In this document: positions 8,288 to 15,994 of the stretch, in pieces
Layout of the letters: each line of letters opens with the position of its first letter
Numbering within the stretch: position 1 is the stretch's first letter
Assembly (NCBI RefSeq): GCF_023516575.1
Contig: NZ_JAMGBE010000002.1
Coordinates: 434,001 to 498,000, forward strand
Direction: 5' to 3'
DNA: 64,000 bases
From: Sphingomonas hankyongi
GTDB taxonomy: Bacteria > Pseudomonadota > Alphaproteobacteria > Sphingomonadales > Sphingomonadaceae
Translations under genes and position numbers: made by a program
The notes under the pieces: generated by a model
Database searches by the model: none
What the model was told of the DNA's origin: nothing
What the model saw: only the letters and a program-made list of their open reading frames with translations

Positions 8288-8890
8288 ATGACCATGAATA
8301 GCTTTTCTACTTTTGCATTCAGCGCCGCCGACGGCTTTGACGAGGTGGCCATCCGCAAGGCCTTCGCCAATGCCGTGCCGCTGCGAACCGTCGTCGTCTA
8401 TTGTTACGACCCGCGGGCCGCCCAGATTCCGGAAATCGTCGCCGATCGGCTTGGCGATACCTATCCAGGGACGGTTCTGCTGGACGATGAGGGACGGAAG
8501 GTTGCCTCTACCGCGACCGTATTCCCCATCGTCGTCGCAGGTGGACGAGCGTTGGACGCCCTACGCTCGATCGCCGTCGCCCAGCACCTGTTCGGCATCG
8601 AGAATATCGTGGTCGTCCACCATTCGCAGTGCGGCGCGACGACCTTCACCGCCGACGGCATTATCGATGCCTTCCACCACGAGCAGCATAGCGACATCTC
8701 GCATGCCTTCCCGCGCGAGGCTTTGTGCATCGCCGATTACGAGGAGTCGCTGAAAAGCGACGTCGCCCTGATCCGCGACCATCCCGGCACGCCCAAGTCC
8801 GCGAACATCTTCGGCTATTTCTACGAGATCGATACCGGGGTGCTGACCCTGGTTGCCGAGAATGTCGGTCGTACGCGTCGCTCGAAATGA
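8288..8890 (+). CDS. Beta-carbonic-anhydrase-like protein
   Basis: 200 residues with the complete beta-carbonic-anhydrase zinc site: Cys39-x-Asp41-x-Arg43 in VYCYDPRA, and His112-x-x-Cys115 in VVHHSQCGATTF. The family reaction is reversible hydration of CO2; several short members with this pattern have other or unknown activities. The frame opens further upstream, but ATG 8288 (or 8294) is preferred because an earlier start would place the palindrome inside the coding region. Likely co-regulated with MarR and followed by a small membrane protein gene. Confidence 0.82.
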   Translation: MTMNSFSTFAFSAADGFDEVAIRKAFANAVPLRTVVVYCYDPRAAQIPEIVADRLGDTYPGTVLLDDEGRKVASTATVFPIVVAGGRALDALRSIAVAQHLFGIENIVVVHHSQCGATTFTADGIIDAFHHEQHSDISHAFPREALCIADYEESLKSDVALIRDHPGTPKSANIFGYFYEIDTGVLTLVAENVGRTRRSK

Positions 8891-8921
8891 AATTCCGCAC
8901 TACGATCGAAAGGAATTCCCC

Positions 8922-9317
8922 ATGTCCAAGACCAATCCGCTTCTATCCGTTGCCCTGATCGTCTTCGGCGCTCTGTACTGCCTACTTTATCCGATGCTGC
9001 TCATCTGGCCTTCGGGCTGGGCATGGCACCACGGCAGTCCCGCCGCGAATGACTATTTCATGATGATCTGCTTCGTTTACATTACGCTTGGCATCTTCAT
9101 GATCCGCGCAGCCAAGGATCCGAGTGCTCACAGCTCCCTGATTTGGTTCGTTATATGGTCGAGCCTCGCCCATGCGGCGGTCATGGGCTGGGAGTCATTC
9201 CGGACGCCCATGATGATCGGCCACCTGATTGGCGACGTCCCGGCGCTTGTGATCATTGCCGGCGTGCTCGCCGTTTTGATGAAGCGCGAGCCTGCTCGGC
9301 GTCCAGCGATCGCGTGA
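8922..9317 (+). CDS. Small membrane protein of the DUF6632 type
   Basis: 131 residues with four hydrophobic segments. It begins MSKTNPLLSVALIVFGALY and carries LLIWPSGWAWHH, ITLGIFMIRAAKDP, SLIWFVIWSSLAHAAVMG and GDVPALVIIAGVLAVLM, the order of conserved blocks of DUF6632. The ATG at 8922 follows GAAAGGAATTCCCC, a good ribosome binding site. Probably in one transcript with the carbonic-anhydrase-like gene (31-nt gap). Function unknown. Confidence 0.8.
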   Translation: MSKTNPLLSVALIVFGALYCLLYPMLLIWPSGWAWHHGSPAANDYFMMICFVYITLGIFMIRAAKDPSAHSSLIWFVIWSSLAHAAVMGWESFRTPMMIGHLIGDVPALVIIAGVLAVLMKREPARRPAIA

Positions 9318-9511
9318 AGGCTGGTGCTGGTTGAGAGAGAATTCGCCGTTCTCGGGGGACGGCGAGCCTCTTTTTGTCCCTGTGCCGCGGACAGTCAGGG
9401 CAAATCATCACTCGAAAGCAAGAATGGTTGCCCGGTGCTTACGACAACCTCGATTTTGGGCGTCCGCCTCCCCAGGACCCGCAGATCTGAACTTAGCGCT
9501 TCCTCACCGCG

Positions 9512-9542
9512 AATGTCCGCTTTCGACCCATTTCGGACATTG
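9512..9542 (+). repeat. Dispersed palindromic repeat, best copy (9512)
   Basis: AATGTCCG (9512-9519) and CGGACATT (9535-9542) are perfect arms around a core containing CTTTCGACCCA. This is the clearest member of a family found at about 6600, 9512, 18150, 18579, 20863, 21717, 23020, 23563, 24458, 25454, 25533, 31361, 32591, 35947, 37044 and 39107. It lies 33 nt beyond the stop of the RTX gene. The flanking 9318-9574 stretch holds nothing else recognisable. Confidence 0.85.
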
Positions 9543-9574
9543 GTCGGCTACGAGGCGCGGGTCCGTGGACGGTC

Positions 9575-10846
9575 TTATAGGACGAAGTTCAATGCACTAA
9601 GGTTCTGAGCGCCGTCCAACCCGATCCAGAAGTCCGCCGCCCCATCCCCATTCGCGTCGCCCTGAACGTAGGTATTCCCGCCGATCTGCTCGTAACGCAG
9701 CTGACCGGCGACGTGGCCGAAGGCAGCCGTGCCGATGAAGGCGAAGGCCTGGTCGCCGACCAAGCCCTTGTTTGCGTCAACAAGGTTCAGACGAATCTTG
9801 TCGCCCTGCGCCGCGCTGAAATCATGGATGACGTCGCACGTTGCGGCACTGGCTCCTCCAAAGTGTGAATCATCAAAAATGAAGCTATCCGCGCCAGCTC
9901 CACCCCACATCTCATCGCGACCAGCATCGCCGCGCAGTAGGTCCGCGCCGTCGCCGCCATAGAGTTTGTCTGCGCCGGTTCCTCCGAACAACCGGTCATT
10001 GCCGGTACCACCATCGAGGAGGTCGTCGCCGGCATAGCCGCGAAGCGTGTCGTTTCCGCCGAGGCCGTAGATCGCGTCCGCACTGGATGTGCCTGTCAAT
10101 GCGTTGTCGAGATTGTCTCCCGTGATGGTGCCTGGAGGTGGCGGCGGCGGCGGAGGCGGGGGCGGGGGCGGTGGTGAAGAGTCTTGAACGATGACGTTTT
10201 CGACGTTCGCCGGTTTTGCGTAAAGCGCAGAGGCGTAAAGCAAGACGATTGTATCTGTCCCTTCCCCAGCGTTCTCGACGATGGGGTAAGGAGACGCGGG
10301 GTCAACATAATAGGTGTCATTGCCAGTGCCGCCTATGGCGCCCGCACCTTCCGAACTTCGCCATATCAGGCCGATGAAGCAATCGTCGCCGGCACCCCCG
10401 TTGAGCCATGCCACTTCATGTCCGTTGGCGTAGAACGTATCATTGCCATCGCCGCCGGAAAAGGTGTTGCGGCGCCCACCGAACAGATCCGCGAACCAAG
10501 GCATGTCCACCGAGAAATTGAAGATGTCATCTCCGGCATCCCCATTCACATGGAGGTAAATGCCTTTCCGATAGAAGTTGAAGACATCATTTCCGATCCC
10601 GCCTTCATAGGTGCCGAACGGCACATAGACGTCGAATTGATCGCTCCCTGCGTCGCCGTAGGCGGCGGCGACTGCGTCAAATCGCGCATAATCATCGCCG
10701 TCCCCCATGTGCGCTACCGTGTAGTTTGAAATGATTCGGAGGCTGTCATTGCCGCCAAGGAAATTGAGTATCAGCGGATCATCCGGATTGGTTGAGCCGG
10801 AAGAGACATAGTTATCCGCACCATCAGTGAAGGTCAGCGTCGGCAT
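9575..10846 (-). CDS. RTX-type calcium-binding repeat protein with serralysin-like C-terminus
   Basis: 423 residues from an ATG at 10846 (beginning MPTLTFTDGAD); an in-frame ATG at 10906 would add 20 residues lacking family sequence. Irregular GDDY, GNDVF and GNDTFYANG repeats fill the first half, then a run of 14 prolines forms a linker, then regular GGxGxDxLx nonapeptides (GLGGNDTLRG, GGTGNDRLFG, GGDGADLLRG, GGAGADSFIF). The end resembles the serralysin C-terminal domain (CDVIHDFSAAQGDKIRLN and a final ALNFVL). Such proteins leave the cell by type I secretion without a signal peptide and fold on calcium. No catalytic domain and no type I exporter genes are visible in the window. Divergent from the winged-helix regulator at 10962. 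Confidence 0.88.
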   Translation of the reverse strand: MPTLTFTDGADNYVSSGSTNPDDPLILNFLGGNDSLRIISNYTVAHMGDGDDYARFDAVAAAYGDAGSDQFDVYVPFGTYEGGIGNDVFNFYRKGIYLHVNGDAGDDIFNFSVDMPWFADLFGGRRNTFSGGDGNDTFYANGHEVAWLNGGAGDDCFIGLIWRSSEGAGAIGGTGNDTYYVDPASPYPIVENAGEGTDTIVLLYASALYAKPANVENVIVQDSSPPPPPPPPPPPPPPGTITGDNLDNALTGTSSADAIYGLGGNDTLRGYAGDDLLDGGTGNDRLFGGTGADKLYGGDGADLLRGDAGRDEMWGGAGADSFIFDDSHFGGASAATCDVIHDFSAAQGDKIRLNLVDANKGLVGDQAFAFIGTAAFGHVAGQLRYEQIGGNTYVQGDANGDGAADFWIGLDGAQNLSALNFVL

Positions 10847-10921
10847 GGTCGTACCCCCGCGCGCAGCGCACGCTTCTATTCGATCAAAGGGGGCCTCCTG
10901 ACACATCCGCGATTGGGATGT

Positions 10922-10952
10922 GCTTATGATTAGCTTATGATCTGCTGATCAC
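10922..10952 (+). promoter_or_regulatory. Three 11-bp-spaced direct repeats (GCTTATGAT type) between RTX gene and winged-helix regulator
   Basis: GCTTATGAT occurs at 10922-10930 and again at 10933-10941, and a degenerate third unit, GCTGATCAC, starts at 10944. The spacing is exactly 11 bp, one helical turn. OmpR/PhoB-type winged helices bind tandem direct repeats with this spacing (established), and the adjacent gene encodes such a domain. Probable operator for autoregulation and for the divergent RTX gene. Confidence 0.62.
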
Positions 10953-10961
10953 ACGGGACAA

Positions 10962-12830
10962 ATGGGGGAGTCCGTGCTGAAACTCGCCGACCTCGCCATG
11001 CGGGAGGACTTCTCACTCGGGGCACTCTTCGTAAGCCCAGCTCGGCGGTTGGTTAGAGGTCCTGCCGGCGAAATCCATGTTGAGCCTTTAACTATGCAGG
11101 TCTTCGTGGTGCTTGCAGACGCCGCGGGCCAAGTCGTGACCCGTAACCACCTCTATGATGAATGCTGGGGCGGGGTGCATGTCGGCGACTACAGCCTGAA
11201 CCGCGTCATCACGATGGTGCGCCGCATCGCCGCGAAGGTTGGACCCGGCGCCTTCACGATCGAAAGCATCCCCCGAACCGGCTATCGGCTCGTCGTCCAC
11301 GAGGAGATCAACGAGTGTTCGTCCGGGCTCATCGCAGAGTCCCAGAAACGAGTAATAACCGCCGCGACGCTCTCAGCCGTGCTCGCGCTTACCGGGCTAT
11401 ATTGTTTCCTGATGGATCGCTGGCCGAAGGAGCCTACCGTCGCCTTCGCGGCGGCAGATCCTCGATCTCTCGCCTTGGCACGCAGCATAGGCATTGCGGC
11501 TACCGAAAAGGCGACAGAGTTCGACACCGACTTTAGGCTGTTAGATGAGGCCGACCACGACCGTCACTCGGCCGATTTCGTCCTGAGAGTGCGTGAAGGC
11601 GTGCTCGCCGGCGATCCGACCGTGGATCTCACATTGATATCTAACGTCGATAAATCCGTGCTTTGGAACTGGTCCGCGCGCCAATCGCAGGATGGTGCGG
11701 GTCCAGTTCAGCGAGCGGCCGAGACCAGGGGAGCGATGGTCGTCGTTTGTGCCGCCGAGACGCGGGCGAACGGCCGCGCCCTCGCCGACGAGATGACAGT
11801 AAAATTATACCTTGATGCGTGCGCCAAGTTTGAAAGCTGGTCAGGAGCGGAGCTTAAGCTGCTCGTGGCGGCCTTCCAACGCGTGACCGAGCAAGCGCCG
11901 AAATTGCGCGGAGCGTGGGCCAAGCTGCTCATTAGCAAGTCAGAAGCCATTGAGGGTTATCCGCCTGTCGACCTGAAGGAGAGCCTTCGAAAAGATATAC
12001 GCAGCGCGTTGGCTCACGGCATCGACATCCCCGAAATCTACGGCGCAAGAGCCGCGCTGCTCCCTCCCAATGCGCGGTTCGAAAGGATTGCCCTCAGCGA
12101 CGCGGCGCTTGCGCGCTATCCACGAAACATCGGCTATCTGATGGGCAGGTCGTGGATGCTTCGCCAGGTAGGGCGCATGGACGAGGCCGCGACCGCTGCC
12201 CAGAACGCAGCGGAACTATACCCGAGATCGTCCGCGGCCAGCACCGAATATGTCAATTCGTTGATACAGTCCGGTCGGGTCGACGCAGCGCGGACCGTGC
12301 TTGCGAAGGCTGAGCGGATTTCACCCGATGCGCCGAACCTGATCGGAGCTCGGTGGCGTCTGGAAATGCGCTACGGTGATGCCAAACGAGCGCTCGCGAT
12401 GGCGCGTAGCGGCGATTGGGTGGTCGACAAGCCGATGATCAGCTTCCTCGACGCGAAAGCGAACCCAACCAAGGAAAACATCGATCGCGCCGTCGCAGAG
12501 CTTACGGCACAATATCGGGCGGATCCCCTCGAACCAGGCCTTCTGGCGCAGGCCCTTGGCGAGTTCGGCCGCCCCAACGATGTGATCCAGCTGCTCCTGA
12601 ACTATCCGTATGGCAGTGAGTCCGGTGACGGGGCCGAGATGCTCTTTCGGCCTTCCTTGCGAGAGGTACGGCGGGACCGTCGCTTCATGCAGATCGCCCA
12701 GAATTTCGGGGTGGCAGACTATTGGCGACGGAGTGGCACACTACCGGACTTTTGTTTCGAGCCGGGTCTACCCTACGACTGCAAGGAAGAGCTTGCTAAG
12801 GTTTCTCCGCGACGGGCCAAGGCCCTCTAG
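10962..12830 (+). CDS. Membrane-bound winged-helix regulator with periplasmic TPR domain (CadC/ToxR-like)
   Basis: 622 residues. An OmpR/PhoB-type winged helix occupies about residues 15-112 (VEPLTMQVFVVLADAAGQVV, RNHLYDECWGG, SLNRVITMVRRIA, FTIESIPRTGYRLV). One transmembrane segment follows at about 131-151, then a long periplasmic part with TPR-like helices (about 330-560) ending in RRDRRFMQIAQNFGVADYW and a PDFC tail. There is no receiver domain, so the signal should come through the membrane, as in CadC and ToxR. The C-terminal tail resembles that of the TIR protein at 15995. Neighbours are a divergent RTX gene and a convergent TonB-dependent receptor. Confidence 0.85.
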   Translation: MGESVLKLADLAMREDFSLGALFVSPARRLVRGPAGEIHVEPLTMQVFVVLADAAGQVVTRNHLYDECWGGVHVGDYSLNRVITMVRRIAAKVGPGAFTIESIPRTGYRLVVHEEINECSSGLIAESQKRVITAATLSAVLALTGLYCFLMDRWPKEPTVAFAAADPRSLALARSIGIAATEKATEFDTDFRLLDEADHDRHSADFVLRVREGVLAGDPTVDLTLISNVDKSVLWNWSARQSQDGAGPVQRAAETRGAMVVVCAAETRANGRALADEMTVKLYLDACAKFESWSGAELKLLVAAFQRVTEQAPKLRGAWAKLLISKSEAIEGYPPVDLKESLRKDIRSALAHGIDIPEIYGARAALLPPNARFERIALSDAALARYPRNIGYLMGRSWMLRQVGRMDEAATAAQNAAELYPRSSAASTEYVNSLIQSGRVDAARTVLAKAERISPDAPNLIGARWRLEMRYGDAKRALAMARSGDWVVDKPMISFLDAKANPTKENIDRAVAELTAQYRADPLEPGLLAQALGEFGRPNDVIQLLLNYPYGSESGDGAEMLFRPSLREVRRDRRFMQIAQNFGVADYWRRSGTLPDFCFEPGLPYDCKEELAKVSPRRAKAL

Positions 12831-12885
12831 ACGCATCCGAACGTCCGCTTGCCACCGAGATCGAGATTGATCATCGCGAGATGCT

Positions 12886-15800
12886 TCAATGGTTCACGGC
12901 GACGCCTACGAAGAAATAACGGCCTAACGCATCGTAGAGGCTGGGATAGGTGTTGCCGTTGGTGCCTTGCCCTGACGCTGTATTCGCGGTTCCGCCGAGG
13001 ACCGGTGGGGATCTATCGAGCAGATTATTGACGCCCAACCGAAGCTCATAATTCGGAGTGATGCGGAACAGCGTCGCGAGATCGAGATAGTTCTGCGCAC
13101 CAATGGTCGCGTCGCCCGGATAGAAAGGCTCCTCTGGCCGGAGCTTGATCGATGCGAGGTCGACCGCGGCTATGTGGCGCCAGTTGAGGGAAAGCGAGAA
13201 GTGGCTCGCGGGCTCCCAAGTCACCCGAGCCGTGTGTCGCCATCGGGGAAACGGCGTCGGACAGGGAAAGCCAAAGCGCCCGAGACAAGCCACGGAGATT
13301 CCGGCGAATTCGGCGACGTTTTTTGTCTGGCGACTGCCGAGGAAGCCGAGATTCATTTTCCCGTAGCGACCCAGCTTCCGCACGTAGTTCGCTCCGACAT
13401 CGATGCCGCGTGTCTTCAAGGTTCCGATGTTCGCGTTGCGATCGTCGACGAAGCCCTGATGGCTGAGCCACAGGGAGCCCGACGAATCCCGGTGGACGCG
13501 ACCGCAGAAGAGCGGGTCTCCGGTTCGGATGCAGGTGTCCATGATCACCTCGGCTCCGATCTCGAAGATCCATCCCTTGAGGTCGATGTCCCACCAGTCG
13601 ACGGTGAGATTGAAGCCAGGCACAAATCGCGGTTCCAACACGATCCCTATCGTTCGCGTGGTCGCCGTTTCTGGCTGAAGATCCGGGTTGCCACCGAAAA
13701 TCGCGTTGTACCCGCGAAGTCCGGCGTCAGGCACCGCGAGTATGTGCCCGTATTGAGCCGCCGAAACCCCAGTCCTTGCACACTCCTCGAAAGTCGCGTC
13801 GGGCGACGACCCTGCACACGGGTCGTTTGGAAATTCATAGCTGTCGATGGACGTGAAGAGCTCGGCAATGTTCGGCGCACGCACCGCGCGTTGCTGGCTG
13901 GCCCGCAGCCGCAATCCGCGAACTGCGGTCAGGTCCAGCGCAAGCTTGTACGCATCCGCTCGAAAATTGCTTTCCGAGTTCCGGTACCAGGAGTGGCGAT
14001 AGCCCCCCTCGAAGGTCAGACTTTCAACCAGGTGCTTCGTGACGAGGGGCAAGCGAATCTCACCGAACAGCTCCTTGATGGTGACCGCACCGTGAATCGG
14101 GAATCTCGCCTCCGTGCCGACAAGATCCCCGCTCCGCGCAGCCTCATCGGGATCAAAGTCGAGCCGGTCCTTGCGATACTCCGCACCGAAGTTGATCGAA
14201 GGCGTCTCGTCGGACCACGGGCTGCGCAGGGCCCACTCGCCCAGATCGATCGTGCTGTTCGCGTTGGCGACCTTCTCCGTGACTTTCGTGCGCCGAGTGG
14301 ATTCGGTGTCCATGTAGGCGACTACTTGCGGCGTCACGCCACCAAGCACGAAAATATCCCAGGGTACGCAGTCCGCATCCTCGCCGGTACGAACTGAACG
14401 ACAGACAGGTTGTCCAGTTTGCGGATCGTTGATGACGTCGAGCGCACGCCTCATGCGAGTCACTGAGAGGTCGCCGGTGACCACGCCGCGGGTACTGGCG
14501 TCGGTGGAAATATAGCTTACGTCATAGACGACCCCGCGGCCGAGATCGCCCTTCAATCCCCCAACGAGCCGCAGGTTCTTGTGTCGTAAATCGTCCTGTC
14601 GTGGACCTCCTTCGACATTGCGACGGCCAATGAACAGCGAGCCCCGAAGATAGCTCCCGCCCGTGACAGGATCGACGAACTCGATCGGAGCACCGCCCTG
14701 TTCCTCACCGACAAAATTTCCCGGGAAGCACACCAAAGAGCGTTGCTGAACCGACAATAATGGATTGTCGCAATTGATCGTCTGCGTAGTCAGGAAATCG
14801 GCCGACGGGGCGATTTGAGCGAGCGATCGGTCGTCCATGTACATGACTTCCAGGTACGGATGGATTGCCTGCGAGATCTCGAAATCGGCAAAGCCGCCGC
14901 CGGTGTAGCGACGATCCGAACGCTGGAAGTAATTAAACGGAGCGAAATTATAGGGGACGAAACCCGGTTCGAAGGTCCTGTCGGGCCCGAGCTGGAACAC
15001 GTCGAAAAAGGTGAAGAAGTTGCCCGGGAAAGCAGCTTCCGAGCCCGAACAGCTGGTGATGTTGGGATTTGCTTCCCCGACAATCCCGAAGGCACAGGCG
15101 CTATAGTCGCGGCGATCCTGCGTGATCTCCGACACATTTCGGTATCCACCGTAGACTGTGACGTGAGCGCGATCATCGAGGAAGCTGTGCCCGAACGCCG
15201 CGTTGATATCTTGGCGGCCTCCATCGGCCACGTTCCCGCTAGGATGGTTGATCCCCGCCTCAGCCAGAAGATCTTTCCAGGGCGGACCAATGTCATTGTT
15301 GTGCTGGAAGAACGACGCCTGGGCATCGACGCGTAAGCCACGCAGCCCGGTGTCGAGAATGAAATTGACCACACCAGCTACCGCATCCGAGCCGTAAACC
15401 GCGGCGGCGCCCCCGGTGAGAACCTCTATTCGCTGGATGAGCGAAGCCGGAACCGAGTTGATATCGGGCACCGTCTTGTCGCCGGGGCCAACCCGGCGGC
15501 TATTGATAAGCACCAGAGTGCGCGCCGGACCGAGGCCCCGAAGGTCGACTTCGGCAGTGCCCGTCGCCCCGTCCGAAACGAATAGTCCCTGGCCCGGGCG
15601 AACCTGGGGCAGCTGGTTGAGCAGCTCCTCGATTGCGACCGCGCCCTCGAGCTTGATCTCTGCGCTCGGCACGACTGTGACCGGGCTCACTGCCGTAAGA
15701 TTTGTCCGCGGGATTCGGGAGCCCGTAATGACGATTGGCGTCTGGGTCGCTTGAGGCTCCTGAGGCTCCGCCGCCGTCGCCACCCCCTGAGCCATCGCAT

Positions 15801-15912
15801 TTACTGGAGACTGGGGCTGGGCTGCGGCAGCGGACGCTGGCTCAATGCCGGCGACCGCTACCAAGGCCGTGCCGCACAGCAGCCGGCGCAAAACGGCAGT
15901 GTTTGCCCCCAT
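12886..15912 (-). CDS. TonB-dependent outer membrane receptor
   Basis: About 1008 residues from the ATG at 15912 (MGANTAVLRRLLCGTALVA, signal peptide ending ASAAAAQ); an ATG at 15948 would add 12 residues. A TonB-box-like PIVITGSRIP is followed by the plug domain (AVAIEELLNQLPQV, DLRGLGPARTLVLINSRRV, IQRIEVLTGGAAAVYGSDAV, GVVNFIL) and a 22-strand-barrel-sized remainder ending LGRYFFVGVAVNH. Substrate unknown. The length and plug type are common among the many carbohydrate, peptide or siderophore receptors of sphingomonads. It sits between two TPR signalling proteins with related tails, which suggests a surface-uptake or sensing unit. Confidence 0.93.
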   Translation of the reverse strand: MGANTAVLRRLLCGTALVAVAGIEPASAAAAQPQSPVNAMAQGVATAAEPQEPQATQTPIVITGSRIPRTNLTAVSPVTVVPSAEIKLEGAVAIEELLNQLPQVRPGQGLFVSDGATGTAEVDLRGLGPARTLVLINSRRVGPGDKTVPDINSVPASLIQRIEVLTGGAAAVYGSDAVAGVVNFILDTGLRGLRVDAQASFFQHNNDIGPPWKDLLAEAGINHPSGNVADGGRQDINAAFGHSFLDDRAHVTVYGGYRNVSEITQDRRDYSACAFGIVGEANPNITSCSGSEAAFPGNFFTFFDVFQLGPDRTFEPGFVPYNFAPFNYFQRSDRRYTGGGFADFEISQAIHPYLEVMYMDDRSLAQIAPSADFLTTQTINCDNPLLSVQQRSLVCFPGNFVGEEQGGAPIEFVDPVTGGSYLRGSLFIGRRNVEGGPRQDDLRHKNLRLVGGLKGDLGRGVVYDVSYISTDASTRGVVTGDLSVTRMRRALDVINDPQTGQPVCRSVRTGEDADCVPWDIFVLGGVTPQVVAYMDTESTRRTKVTEKVANANSTIDLGEWALRSPWSDETPSINFGAEYRKDRLDFDPDEAARSGDLVGTEARFPIHGAVTIKELFGEIRLPLVTKHLVESLTFEGGYRHSWYRNSESNFRADAYKLALDLTAVRGLRLRASQQRAVRAPNIAELFTSIDSYEFPNDPCAGSSPDATFEECARTGVSAAQYGHILAVPDAGLRGYNAIFGGNPDLQPETATTRTIGIVLEPRFVPGFNLTVDWWDIDLKGWIFEIGAEVIMDTCIRTGDPLFCGRVHRDSSGSLWLSHQGFVDDRNANIGTLKTRGIDVGANYVRKLGRYGKMNLGFLGSRQTKNVAEFAGISVACLGRFGFPCPTPFPRWRHTARVTWEPASHFSLSLNWRHIAAVDLASIKLRPEEPFYPGDATIGAQNYLDLATLFRITPNYELRLGVNNLLDRSPPVLGGTANTASGQGTNGNTYPSLYDALGRYFFVGVAVNH

Positions 15913-15994
15913 CCGCACCAGACCTTTCTCGATCCTCAGCGCGAACAAAAAGATACATATGATGCTTGTTAAATACGAGGAAAATGAACCGCGA

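Noticed and set aside
13174-14397. Long open frame (407 codons) on the plus strand
   Set aside because: Lies opposite the TonB-dependent receptor gene; no family sequence and no ribosome binding site. Typical antisense frame of GC-rich DNA.
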